Below are positions 34,696 through 43,886 of a stretch of 64,000 nucleotides of DNA, piece after piece. Where the stretch lies: positions 310,001 to 374,000 of the forward strand of contig JADJON010000003.1 in the NCBI GenBank assembly GCA_016713765.1, read 5' to 3'. Within the stretch, counting starts at the first letter, position 1. Every line of letters begins with the position of its first letter. This stretch comes from Bacteroidota bacterium (GTDB taxonomy: Bacteria > Bacteroidota > Bacteroidia > AKYH767-A > 2013-40CM-41-45). Both the position numbers and the translations under genes were made by a program. The notes below the pieces were generated by a model that was given only the letters and a program-made list of their open reading frames with translations, had not been told where the DNA came from and ran no database searches.

Positions 34696-37134
34696 TCAAG
34701 CCCTCCTAATCACCGCCCCCAACTCTCCCTCAAAACTACCCATCAGCCGCTCCATGACCTTGTCGATCTGCTGGTCGGTGAGGGTTTGGGTGTCGTCCTG
34801 GAGGAGGAAGCTGATGGCGTAGGATTTCTTGCCGGCTTCGATCTTCTCGCCCTCGTACACGTCGAACAGGTTGAGGGAACGCAGCAGCTTCTTTTCGGTC
34901 TTGAAGGCCAGGGCTTCCAGTTGGGCGTAGCTGACCGTGCGGTCCAGCACCATGGACAGGTCGCGGCGTACGGGCGGGAACTTGGAGAGCTCGGCGCTCT
35001 TCACCGGCTTCCTCTTCGCGCGCTGCAGCAGGAGGTCCCAGTCGATGTCGGCATACGCCACCTCGGCCTGGATGTCGAACTGCCGGGCCACGCTGCGCTT
35101 CACCATGCCGAAACGCACGAGGGTCTTCTCCCCTGCCGTCCAGGCCAGTCCCTGCGCTAGCTCGGGATGGTCCGCCGCCTGCTCTTTCCATTTCCCCTTG
35201 TCGATGCCGCAGCGCTGCAGCAACTGCTCCACCATGGCCTTGAGGTAAAAGAAGCCCGCCGCCGCTTCCGGCGCGTTCCAGGCCGGCTCGTGTTTGCGGC
35301 CGCAGAGGTACAGCGCCAGGTGCCGGCGTTCGGTGAATTGTCCGTCCAGCTTGTGGTACGACTTCCCGAACTCGTAGAAGCGTACGTCCGCCTGCTTGCG
35401 GTTGCGGTTCCAGGCGATGGCTTCCAGGCCGGTCGGCAGCATGTCGAGGCGCAGCATACCCAGGTCGCCGCTCAGCGGGTTGAGCAGGCGTACGGCCTCC
35501 TCCGCCTTCACCGACGGACGTTCGGCATACTGTTCTTTCGTGAGTGAATTGGTGAACAACTCGAAAAATCCGTTCGAAGCCAGGAAGGCCGAGATCGCGG
35601 CCTGCAGGCTGTCGGCGTCGAAGCCCACGATCGACGGCAGCGAGACGCTCAGCTTCGCCGGCAGCGGGATGCGGTTGTAGCCGTAGATGCGCAGCACTTC
35701 CTCCACCACGTCCACCGGACGGGTCACGTCCACCTTGTTGGTCGACACCTCCAGGCGCAGACCAACTTCGTTCGACTCGACCGCGAACCCCAGGTCGGCC
35801 AGGATCCTCCGCACGTCGTGCTCCGGAATAGCGGTACCGGCGAAACGGTTCAGGTAATCGAAGCGCAGCTCCACGCGCGCGGGCGCGATCGGCTGCGGAT
35901 AGGTATCGGTCACGGCCGAGCGGATGCTACCGCCGGCGACTTCGCAGATCAATTGCGCGGCGCGCTTCAGCGCCCAGAGGGTCTGGTTGGGATCGGCGCC
36001 CCGCTCGAAGCGGAACGAGGAGTCGGTCTTCAGGCCGTGCTCCTTCGCCGTCTTCCGCACGCTGCCCGGCGCGAAGTAGGCGCTCTCGAGGAATACGTTC
36101 GTAGTCTTTTCGCTGATCCCCGAATGCAATCCACCGAACACCCCGGCCATGCAGAGGGGCTTTTCGGTATCGCAGATCATGAGGTTGTCGGTGCTCAGCG
36201 TGCGCTCCACGCCGTCGAGGGTGACGAACTTCTCGCCGGCATTCGCCCTGCGTACGACGATCGTGCCGCCCCGGATCGTATCGGCATCGAAGGCGTGCAG
36301 GGGCTGACCGCATTCGTGCAAAACGAAATTGGTCACGTCCACCACGTTGTTGATGGGTCCCACGCCGATCGCCTTCAGGCGCGTCTTCAGCCAGTCGGGC
36401 GATTCGGTCACGGTGACGCCTTCGATGGTCAGTCCGCTGTAGCGCGGACAAGCCGCCGCGTCGCGTACGTCCACGCGGATCGGTCCGGCGGCCGCCACCT
36501 GCGGGAAGCCGTCGTGCGAAGGCAACTCGACTGCCAGTTCGAGGCCGGGATGCTCCGTGCGCAGTACCGCCGCGAGGTCGCGGGCCACGCCGATGTGCGA
36601 AGCGGCATCGACACGGTTCGGTGTCAGGCCGATCTCGAACACGACGTCGTCGGTCACCCCGAAGTATTCGCGTACGCTCTTGCCCACCGGCGTATCGGCG
36701 GGCAACACGAGGATGCCCGCATGCGAGGCGCCCATCCCGATCTCGTCCTCCGCGCAGATCATCCCTTCGGACACTTCTCCGCGGATCTTGGATTTCTTAA
36801 TCTCGAACGGCTCGCCCGAGAGCGGATACACGGTGGCACCCACGATCGCGACGATCACTTTTTGTCCGGCCGCCACGTTGGGCGCGCCGCAGACGATGGA
36901 CAGGGGCGTTTCGCCGCCGACGTCCACCGTGGTCAGGCTCAGCTTGTCGGCGTTGGGATGCCGGACGCAGGTCTTCACCTCGCCCACCACCAGGCCGCGC
37001 AGGCCGCCCTTGACCGATTCCACGGTTTCGACGCCCTCGACTTCGAGCCCGCAAAAGGTCAGGTGACGGGCAACGGTATCGGCGGGTAAATCGATGTTAA
37101 GGTAGCTTTTCAGCCAGTTGTACGAGATCTTCAT
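34696..37134 (-). CDS. pheT: Phenylalanine-tRNA ligase beta subunit
   Basis: 812 residues from the ATG at 37134 (MKISYNWLKSYLNIDLPADT), the normal start of the family. An upstream in-frame extension lies antisense to the recG end and is not used. Domains in order: tRNA-binding OB fold (VVGEVKTCVRHPNADKLSLTTVDVG), B3/B4 editing region (GFP..AAAGPIRVDVRD, then NNVVDVTNFVLHECGQPLHAFD), B5 DNA-binding-like domain, catalytic-like core (GYNRIPLPAKL onward) and the C-terminal anticodon-binding FDX-ACB domain (SKFPPVRRDLSMVLD). It works with PheS, which is not in the window. It lies 49 bases downstream of recG but has its own promoter box. Confidence 0.96.
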   Translation of the reverse strand: MKISYNWLKSYLNIDLPADTVARHLTFCGLEVEGVETVESVKGGLRGLVVGEVKTCVRHPNADKLSLTTVDVGGETPLSIVCGAPNVAAGQKVIVAIVGATVYPLSGEPFEIKKSKIRGEVSEGMICAEDEIGMGASHAGILVLPADTPVGKSVREYFGVTDDVVFEIGLTPNRVDAASHIGVARDLAAVLRTEHPGLELAVELPSHDGFPQVAAAGPIRVDVRDAAACPRYSGLTIEGVTVTESPDWLKTRLKAIGVGPINNVVDVTNFVLHECGQPLHAFDADTIRGGTIVVRRANAGEKFVTLDGVERTLSTDNLMICDTEKPLCMAGVFGGLHSGISEKTTNVFLESAYFAPGSVRKTAKEHGLKTDSSFRFERGADPNQTLWALKRAAQLICEVAGGSIRSAVTDTYPQPIAPARVELRFDYLNRFAGTAIPEHDVRRILADLGFAVESNEVGLRLEVSTNKVDVTRPVDVVEEVLRIYGYNRIPLPAKLSVSLPSIVGFDADSLQAAISAFLASNGFFELFTNSLTKEQYAERPSVKAEEAVRLLNPLSGDLGMLRLDMLPTGLEAIAWNRNRKQADVRFYEFGKSYHKLDGQFTERRHLALYLCGRKHEPAWNAPEAAAGFFYLKAMVEQLLQRCGIDKGKWKEQAADHPELAQGLAWTAGEKTLVRFGMVKRSVARQFDIQAEVAYADIDWDLLLQRAKRKPVKSAELSKFPPVRRDLSMVLDRTVSYAQLEALAFKTEKKLLRSLNLFDVYEGEKIEAGKKSYAISFLLQDDTQTLTDQQIDKVMERLMGSFEGELGAVIRRA

Positions 37135-37152
37135 AAACCGTGGATTCGCGGC

Positions 37153-37160
37153 CAAAGATA
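37153..37160 (-). promoter_or_regulatory. Promoter -7 box for pheT
   Basis: The minus strand reads TATCTTTG, a full match, 18 bases before the pheT ATG and inside the recG-pheT gap. Confidence 0.65.
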
Positions 37161-37183
37161 CGATTCCGCCCCGAAGGCCGGGC

Positions 37184-39295
37184 TCAACTGATCCGGCCCC
37201 AGTTGCCCGATCGCTTGCGGATCGCGTCGAGCTGCCGGTGCACGACCGCGTGCTCCGGTTTTTCCAGGTGCGGGTCCTGCTCGAGCAGTTTAAGCGCCGC
37301 TTCCCGCGCCACCTGCAGGATCTGCTGGTCCTTCGCCAGGTCGGCAAGCTTGAGGTCCACGATGCCGCTCTGCCGGGTGCCTTCCGCGTCGCCCGGACCG
37401 CGCAACTGCAGGTCCGTTTCTGCGATCCGGAAACCGTCGTTCGTCTCGACCATGGTCTTGAGCCGCAGGCGCGCGTCGTTGCCCAGCTTGGGGCCGGTCA
37501 TCAGGATGCAGTACGACTGATCGGCCCCGCGTCCGACCCGGCCGCGCAACTGGTGCAACTGCGAAAGGCCGAAGCGCTCGGCGTTCTCGATGACCATCAC
37601 CGAAGCGTTGGGCACGTTGACGCCGACCTCGATCACCGTCGTGGCGACCATGATGTGGGTCTCGCCTTTCACGAAGCGCTGCATCTCGAAATCCTTGTCG
37701 GCGTTCTTCTGCTTGCCGTGTACGATGGACACGCGGTACTGGGGCGCGGGGAAGTCCCGGCAGATGGCGTTATACCCGTCCTCCAGGTTCTTCATGTCCG
37801 ACTTTTCCGATTCTTTGATGAGCGGATAGACGATGTACACTTGTCGCCCAAGCGCGATCTCCTTTTTCAAAAAGTTCCAGACCTGCAGGCGGTGCGCGTC
37901 GGTGCGGTGAACGGTGCTGATGGGTTTTCGTCCGGGCGGGAGTTCGTCGATCACGGAGACGTCGAGGTCGCCGTAGATGGTCATCGCCAGCGTGCGCGGG
38001 ATCGGCGTGGCGGTCATGACCAGGATGTGCGGGGGCGTGTCGCTCTTAGCCCAGAGACGGGCGCGCTGCTCGACACCGAAGCGGTGCTGTTCATCGATGA
38101 CCACGAAGCCCAACGCCTTGAACTGCACCGGGTCTTCGATCAGGGCGTGCGTACCGATCAGGATCTTGATGCTGCCGTCCTGCAGTCCCTCGTGGATCTT
38201 CCTCCGCGCGGCCGTCTTGGTGGAGCCGGTCAGCAAGGCTACGGGCACATCGAGCTCGCCGAGCATCTTGCTGATCGTCTCGGCATGCTGGTTGGCCAGG
38301 ATCTCCGTTGGCGCCATGAGGCAGGCCTGGAAGCCGTTGTCGATCGCCAGCAGCATCGACATGAGCGCGACCACCGTCTTCCCCGAGCCGACATCGCCCT
38401 GCAACAGGCGGTTCATCTGCCTGCCACTGCCGCAGTCGGTGCGGATTTCCTTGATGACGCGCTTTTGCGCGTTGGTCAGCGGGAACGGCAGGCATTCCTT
38501 GAAGAAGCGGTTGAAATAGTCGCCGACCGTGGAGAAGACGCGGCCACGAAATTTCTCGAGCCGGGCCTGCTTCATGCTGAGCAGGCGGAGCTGGATATAA
38601 AACAGCTCCTCGAACTTGAGCCGGAACTCGGCTTTCTTTTGCGCCTCCGGTGAATCGGGAAAGTGGATCGCGGCAAAGGCGTCGCGGCGGTTCATCAGCC
38701 TAAGCGACTGCACCGAATTATCCGGAAGCGTCTCGGAAAACCGGGGCGGCAGTTGGATCTGCAATTGCTTCTGCAGTCGCAGGATGCCGCGGCTGTCGAG
38801 TCCTCGGGTCTTGAGCTTTTCGGTCGTGGCGTAGATGGCCTGCAGGCTGCTGGCGAGCGCGGGGTTGACTTCGGCGGCAAGTTCCAGCTCGGGATGCACG
38901 ACGCTGATCGCGCCGTTCCATTCACTCGGTTTTCCGAAGAGGATGTACTCCTGGTTCAGTTGCAGCGTCGATTGGAGCCACTTCAATCCCTGAAACCAAC
39001 GGAGCTCAATGCTGCCGGTGCCATCGTCGAAACGGCCGGCCATGAACTTCTTGCGCTTATCGCCTTTGACGACAAGCGAGACGATCCTGCCCCGAACCTG
39101 GATGTAGGGCAGGTCGGCGTTCAACTCGCGGATCGAATAGAACCGCGTGCGGTCGACGTACCGGAACGGGAAATGGAAGAGCAGGTCGCCGAAGGTGAAA
39201 ATCCCCAATTCCTTCTTGAGCAGGTCGCCGCGTTGCGGCCCCACGCCTTTGAGGTATTCGATGGGTTGTGAGAAGAAATCCTGCACCACGGACAA
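37184..39295 (-). CDS. recG: ATP-dependent DNA helicase RecG
   Basis: About 700 residues. RecG reverses stalled forks and branch-migrates Holliday junctions. The wedge domain (DLLFHFPFRYVDRTRF ... IQVRGRIVSL) comes first. Helicase motifs follow: LLQGDVGSGKTVVALM (Walker A), VIDEQHRFGVEQR (DEQH box), MTATPIPRTLAMTIYGDLD, and TTVIEVGVNVPNASVMVIENAERFGLSQLHQLRGRVGRG. The start is uncertain: TTG at 39295, or GTG at 39289 or 39286. The promoter box at 39293-39300 overlaps the TTG, so a GTG start on a leaderless transcript is plausible. It is divergent from the rhomboid gene. Confidence 0.95.
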   Translation of the reverse strand: MSVVQDFFSQPIEYLKGVGPQRGDLLKKELGIFTFGDLLFHFPFRYVDRTRFYSIRELNADLPYIQVRGRIVSLVVKGDKRKKFMAGRFDDGTGSIELRWFQGLKWLQSTLQLNQEYILFGKPSEWNGAISVVHPELELAAEVNPALASSLQAIYATTEKLKTRGLDSRGILRLQKQLQIQLPPRFSETLPDNSVQSLRLMNRRDAFAAIHFPDSPEAQKKAEFRLKFEELFYIQLRLLSMKQARLEKFRGRVFSTVGDYFNRFFKECLPFPLTNAQKRVIKEIRTDCGSGRQMNRLLQGDVGSGKTVVALMSMLLAIDNGFQACLMAPTEILANQHAETISKMLGELDVPVALLTGSTKTAARRKIHEGLQDGSIKILIGTHALIEDPVQFKALGFVVIDEQHRFGVEQRARLWAKSDTPPHILVMTATPIPRTLAMTIYGDLDVSVIDELPPGRKPISTVHRTDAHRLQVWNFLKKEIALGRQVYIVYPLIKESEKSDMKNLEDGYNAICRDFPAPQYRVSIVHGKQKNADKDFEMQRFVKGETHIMVATTVIEVGVNVPNASVMVIENAERFGLSQLHQLRGRVGRGADQSYCILMTGPKLGNDARLRLKTMVETNDGFRIAETDLQLRGPGDAEGTRQSGIVDLKLADLAKDQQILQVAREAALKLLEQDPHLEKPEHAVVHRQLDAIRKRSGNWGRIS

Positions 39296-39300
39296 AGGTA
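39293..39300 (-). promoter_or_regulatory. Promoter -7 box for recG
   Basis: The minus strand reads TACCTTTG, a full match, directly at the first possible recG start codon. This suggests initiation at the downstream GTG codons and little or no leader. Confidence 0.55.
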
Positions 39301-39348
39301 ATCCGCGGAAACGCTACGACACATCCAATGCATGCGGAGTTTTATCGG

Positions 39349-39356
39349 TACTTTTG
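39349..39356 (+). promoter_or_regulatory. Promoter -7 box for the rhomboid gene
   Basis: TACTTTTG, a full match, only 5 bases before the ATG pair at 39362 and 39365. The transcript would be nearly leaderless, and the ATG at 39332 would be upstream of transcription. Confidence 0.55.
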
Positions 39357-39361
39357 AGGAA

Positions 39362-40135
39362 ATGATGCCGGAGCAATTACCGAACGTTGACGGGACTTTT
39401 CCGATGCCGGGTCCTCCGCCTCCCCCCGTCCGGAGCGAGGTGAACTGGAAGCAGGCCGTTGCTCCTCCCCTGGTGTTTGTTGTCGTACTCTGGATCATCG
39501 AGCTGATCACCGACCTCCGGTGGATCAGCCGTCCGGTCGAATGGGGCATCCTTCCGCGCAGCCTCGAAGGGCTGGTAGGGATCCTGACCGCTCCGTTCAT
39601 CCATGCCGATACCGATCACTTGCTCGCCAACACCCTGCCCTTGCTGGTGGTCGGCACAGGCTTGTTCTACTTTTACCGTGAGCTGGCGTTCCGGGTGATC
39701 TCGCTGGTTTGGACGTTCTCCGGCGCCTGGGTGTGGATGATTGCCCGGGGCGAATACCACATCGGCGCGAGCGGACTCATTTACGGTTTTGTCACCTTCC
39801 TGTTCCTCAGCGGCGTGTTGCGGCGCGACACCCGGTTGATGGCGATCTCGCTGCTGGTCGTTTTCCTCTACGGCAGCATGGTGTGGGGCATCCTGCCGAT
39901 CGACCAGCGCATTTCCTGGGAGTCGCACCTGCTTGGCTCGGTGGCCGGCATCATCGCCGCGCTGTACTTTCGGAAGGACGGTCCGCAAAAGCCCAAACCC
40001 CAATGGCAACTGGACGAAGAACAGGGTTTGACACCGGAAGCCGAGGCGGAACAAGTTGCAGCGGAACAGCAACCTGACCGCCCTACTTTTCGTTACGACT
40101 ACCGCCCGTCCGATGAGACGGAGGAACGGGATTAA
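39362..40135 (+). CDS. Rhomboid-family intramembrane serine protease
   Basis: 257 residues from the ATG at 39362, chosen because a promoter box lies just before it (an ATG at 39332 would add ten residues). A proline-rich N-terminus precedes six predicted membrane helices. The catalytic dyad is visible: Ser137 in HIGASGLIYG and His189 in SHLLGSVAGI. The family HxxxxHxxxN string is seen in HADTDHLLANT. A charged, glutamine-rich tail faces the cytoplasm. It should cleave membrane proteins within their helices; substrates are unknown. It is a single-gene unit. Confidence 0.9.
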   Translation: MMPEQLPNVDGTFPMPGPPPPPVRSEVNWKQAVAPPLVFVVVLWIIELITDLRWISRPVEWGILPRSLEGLVGILTAPFIHADTDHLLANTLPLLVVGTGLFYFYRELAFRVISLVWTFSGAWVWMIARGEYHIGASGLIYGFVTFLFLSGVLRRDTRLMAISLLVVFLYGSMVWGILPIDQRISWESHLLGSVAGIIAALYFRKDGPQKPKPQWQLDEEQGLTPEAEAEQVAAEQQPDRPTFRYDYRPSDETEERD

Positions 40136-40219
40136 ATCCCTCTGAAAATCCGGGGTTATCAACACACTTTTTGTCGAAAGATTGCACCTGTTTTAACCCG
40201 GCCTCCGAACGGTGCGGGG

Positions 40220-40227
40220 TACCTTTA
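40220..40227 (+). promoter_or_regulatory. Promoter -7 box for the 1177-residue T9SS protein
   Basis: TACCTTTA, one base off the consensus, 49 bases before the ATG. Confidence 0.45.
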
Positions 40228-40276
40228 CCCGGTTAGCTCACAAGAATCAAACTTCAACCCTCCAATAATCCAATCC

Positions 40277-43200
40277 ATGAGACAAAACTTGACAAGGATT
40301 TCAGCTTTCCTGCTGTTGCTCCTGACGGTGTTCGCATCATCACAGCGGGCATCCGCGCAAGGTGACGCGGGCGTGATCGACATCACAGCGCCCTCGGCCA
40401 GCCTTTGCGCGGGAGCGAATGATGTGAAAGCCGTCGTGACGAACTACGGCGCCGGACCGATCACCCTGATGACGATCGGCTGGAGCGTGAATGGCGTTGC
40501 GCAGACACCGTTCAACTACACGAACACCCTGCTGCCGGGCGACAACGACACGGTCACCGTAGGCTCGTTCAACTTCCCCGGCGGCTCGACCTTCACGATC
40601 GATGCCTTTACGGCCGATCCGAACGGTTTGCCGGACACCGACGCCTCGAACGACTCCTTGTCGAAGAGCGGCTTCACCTCCGCCCTCTCGGGAACCTACA
40701 CCATCGGCGGTACGACACCCGACTTCGCACGCTTCACCGACGCGGTGACGGCGCTGACGACTTACGGCGTTTGTGGCCCGGTGACGTTCAACATCCGTCC
40801 GGGTGTGGACACGATGCAGACCGTGATTCCGGAGATCGCCGGCGCTGACTCGACGAACAACATCCGCTTCCAGAGCGAATCGGGTGACAGCTCCTCCGTG
40901 GTACTGACCTACCCGACACAGCCGTCCTTCACCCCGACCAACTACCTGATCCAACTGGATGGCGCTGACTACCTGACCTTCCACCAGCTCACGCTTCAGC
41001 GTACCGGCATTGAGCCGTACGGCCGCATCCTCGAATTCCGCAACACCGCTACGCACATCACGGTCTCGAACTGTCACCTGATCGGTTCGACCACCACGGC
41101 GGTAACGAATTCACTCGCGGCGCTTGTTTACTCCTCGGCCGGAACTTCCTCCAACGACTCCTCGAACGTCTTTACCAACAGCCGCTTCGAGCGAGGCACG
41201 CTGGGTATTTACATGAACGGCATCAACACCCTTCAGCTCGAGCAGGACATCCACATCACGAACAACACCTTCGTTGACCAGTATTCGAAGGGTATCCAGA
41301 TGAGCAACATCGGTGTTGCCATCATCCGCAACAACGACATCACCACGAACTCGACCTACAGCGGTTATGCCGGTATGTACCTCGATCGTTGCCAGCGCAA
41401 CCACGTGATCTCGCACAACACGATCATCGGCGTTCCCGGTACCGGTCTTTACATGATCGACTGTACCGGTCTGGCCGGCATCCGCGGCATCATCGCCAAC
41501 AACTTCATCACCGTGACCGACTCGGCCGGTATCTCGATGATCAACGGCGACTATCAGGACATCGTGTACAACTCCGTACTCGTGACCGGCCCGATCAGCT
41601 CCTATTCGGCCATCTTCATGCGCGGCTCGGGCCTGGGCAAGACCGTTAAGAACAACATCTTCGCCAACATCGGCAGCGGTTATGCTTATGTCGTGACCGA
41701 CTCTGCCGTCTTCGGCATCGAAGCTTCCGACTACAACGACCTTTACTCGAACGGCACCAACGTCGGTAACTACGACGGCACCATCGCCGCCGATCTGGCT
41801 GCCTGGGTTGCGGCTTCCTTGAAAGACTCCAACTCCGTGAGCGGCGATCCACGCTTCATCTCGAACTCCGATCTGCACGCAACGGCTGGTATCTGCGACA
41901 ACGCCGGTCAGCCCCGCGCCAACGTCACCGACGACATCGACGGGGAGACCCGCAGCCTGACTACCCCGGATATCGGCGCCGACGAATTCGTGGCCGTACG
42001 TCGTGACCTGGGTGCGGTAGCCTTAATAGCTCCTGCCAACGGCGACTGCGGTTCTTCGAACGCGGTCATCACGGTACTGGTCACCAACTACGGCGACATC
42101 GCCGAAAGCAACTTTGACGTTACCACCGACCTCTCCGGCGGCGGCAGCGGTTCACTGACCGAGACCTACACCGGCACGCTGAATGCCGGCGATACCGACA
42201 CCCTCTTCTACACCGGTACCCTCAACACCTCCGCCGGTGGCGCGATGACCTTTACCATCTCGACCAACCTTTCGGGCGATGACGACACCAGCAACGATAC
42301 AGTAGTGGTGAACATCACCCTGAACGCGGAACCGGCTGCACCTACCGCGAGCGGCGACAGCATCTGCGCCGGCGAGACCGCCAGCCTGACCGCTACGGGA
42401 ACCGGAACCCTGAACTGGTACGACGCAGTAACCGGCGGCACCCTGCTGGGAACCGGAAGCCCCTTCGCGGTCACGCCTTCCGCTACCACTACGTACTATG
42501 TGAGCGATAGCGACGGCACTTGCGAAAGCTCCCGCACCGCTGCTACGGTTACGGTACTCCCGGCACCGAGCGTAACCCTGGGCAATGACACTTCCATCAT
42601 CGATGGCGACACCTTTACCTTCGATGCCGGCCCCGGCTTCTTCTCCTACCAGTGGAACACCGGAGCAACAACCCAGACCATCACGGTAGGCACCGAGGGC
42701 TGCTATACCGTCACCGTCACCAATACTTCCGGTTGTACCGCTTCGGATGAGGTTTGTCTGGACGTGGTATTCCCGACCGATGTGGCCATTACTTCCATCA
42801 TCTCCCCGGCTGACGGCGATTGCGAAAACGCCAGCGCCAACGTGGAGATCGAAGTATCCAACCTCGGCACCAACGACGTTTCGAACGTTGACGTGACGGT
42901 CGATATCACCGGATTCGCATCGGGAACCTTCACGGCCAACATCGCCGGACCGATCGTTGCCGGCACCTCGCAAACCATCGTGCTGGGTACCATCAACACC
43001 CTTGGCGGTGGCACGTTGGACATCACGGCCTACCACAGCTTCAATGCCGACCAGGACGCCAGCAATGATACCCTGCGCGCTTCGAACGATATCGTGGTGG
43101 TTCCTCCTCCCCCGACCGGTCTCGGCGGCTCGCGCTGCGGTCCTGGCCCGATCGTGATTACCGCGATCGCTTCCGATACGGTTTACTGGTACGATGCTCC

Positions 43201-43810
43201 GACCGGCGGTAATCTGTTGTTTGTCGGCAACACCTTCAGCATTCCGTTCCTCTCCGCTACCACGACCTACTATGCACAGACCGGCAATGTTTGTCCGAGC
43301 CAGTCGCGTACGCCGGTAATCGCCACGATCACCCCGCTTCCGCTGGTCGACCTCGGCCCGGATGTAATTGCCAACGACAGCACCATCCTCGACGCGGGTG
43401 CAGGCTTCGTCATTTACTCCTGGAGCACGAGCGAAACGACTCAGACCATCACGGTCTACAGCACGGGTCAGTATATCGTGACCGTACAGGACAATAACGG
43501 TTGCTTCAACTCCGACACGATCGAAGTCACGATCTTCACCGGTATCGAAGCCACCGCCTACCGTGGCGTACAGTTGTTCCCGAACCCTGCTGCCGACCGC
43601 ATCACGCTCGACGGCATGACGGGCAACGACAACGATCTGACGGTGCGCTTCCTCGATATCCGCGGACAAGTGGTGCGTACCGATCGCTTCCGCAATGCTT
43701 CCAACCGCATCAGCCGCACCTACGACATTGAAACGCTCGCTCCGGGTGTTTACTTCGTCGAAATGTCGGGCGATTCCGGTCGTCGCGTATTCCGCCTGAT
43801 CGTGGAATAA
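40277..43810 (+). CDS. Large secreted multidomain protein with T9SS sorting tail
   Basis: 1177 residues. A signal peptide (about 1-27) is followed by a CARDB-like Ig domain, then a right-handed parallel beta-helix (about 150-560). The helix opens with GTYTIGGTTPDFARFTDAV and has Asn-rich turns such as NNTFVDQYSKGIQMSNI. Two further CARDB-like domains alternate with Ig-like domains carrying SICAGETASLTATGTG and TTTYYVSDSDG. The last 80 residues (LFPNPAADRITLDG ... APGVYFVEM ... RRVFRLIVE) are a type A T9SS sorting domain. It is probably a large surface adhesin or carbohydrate-related protein; no catalytic motif is identified. Repeated AsnAsp/Thr-rich segments keep it low in lysine. Confidence 0.88.
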   Translation: MRQNLTRISAFLLLLLTVFASSQRASAQGDAGVIDITAPSASLCAGANDVKAVVTNYGAGPITLMTIGWSVNGVAQTPFNYTNTLLPGDNDTVTVGSFNFPGGSTFTIDAFTADPNGLPDTDASNDSLSKSGFTSALSGTYTIGGTTPDFARFTDAVTALTTYGVCGPVTFNIRPGVDTMQTVIPEIAGADSTNNIRFQSESGDSSSVVLTYPTQPSFTPTNYLIQLDGADYLTFHQLTLQRTGIEPYGRILEFRNTATHITVSNCHLIGSTTTAVTNSLAALVYSSAGTSSNDSSNVFTNSRFERGTLGIYMNGINTLQLEQDIHITNNTFVDQYSKGIQMSNIGVAIIRNNDITTNSTYSGYAGMYLDRCQRNHVISHNTIIGVPGTGLYMIDCTGLAGIRGIIANNFITVTDSAGISMINGDYQDIVYNSVLVTGPISSYSAIFMRGSGLGKTVKNNIFANIGSGYAYVVTDSAVFGIEASDYNDLYSNGTNVGNYDGTIAADLAAWVAASLKDSNSVSGDPRFISNSDLHATAGICDNAGQPRANVTDDIDGETRSLTTPDIGADEFVAVRRDLGAVALIAPANGDCGSSNAVITVLVTNYGDIAESNFDVTTDLSGGGSGSLTETYTGTLNAGDTDTLFYTGTLNTSAGGAMTFTISTNLSGDDDTSNDTVVVNITLNAEPAAPTASGDSICAGETASLTATGTGTLNWYDAVTGGTLLGTGSPFAVTPSATTTYYVSDSDGTCESSRTAATVTVLPAPSVTLGNDTSIIDGDTFTFDAGPGFFSYQWNTGATTQTITVGTEGCYTVTVTNTSGCTASDEVCLDVVFPTDVAITSIISPADGDCENASANVEIEVSNLGTNDVSNVDVTVDITGFASGTFTANIAGPIVAGTSQTIVLGTINTLGGGTLDITAYHSFNADQDASNDTLRASNDIVVVPPPPTGLGGSRCGPGPIVITAIASDTVYWYDAPTGGNLLFVGNTFSIPFLSATTTYYAQTGNVCPSQSRTPVIATITPLPLVDLGPDVIANDSTILDAGAGFVIYSWSTSETTQTITVYSTGQYIVTVQDNNGCFNSDTIEVTIFTGIEATAYRGVQLFPNPAADRITLDGMTGNDNDLTVRFLDIRGQVVRTDRFRNASNRISRTYDIETLAPGVYFVEMSGDSGRRVFRLIVE

Positions 43811-43836
43811 TCCAATAGCGATAAAGTATGTTAAAG

Positions 43837-43863
43837 AAGGCCCGTCCATTGGACGGGCCTTTT
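43837..43863 (+). terminator. Terminator after the 1177-residue T9SS protein
   Basis: An 11-bp stem AAGGCCCGTCC / GGACGGGCCTT with a 3-base loop runs into a short T run. Confidence 0.85.
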
Positions 43864-43870
43864 ACTTTTA
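43863..43870 (+). promoter_or_regulatory. Possible -7 box for the 466-residue T9SS protein
   Basis: TACTTTTA, one base off TAnnTTTG, 16 bases before the ATG and directly behind the preceding terminator. Confidence 0.4.
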
Positions 43871-43886
43871 CGGAAAATCCTCTGCC

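Noticed and set aside
42152..43849. A 565-codon open frame antisense to the large T9SS gene
   Set aside because: The sense strand has signal peptide, repeat domains and sorting tail; the antisense frame has none and reads as Arg/Gly/Val-rich noise.
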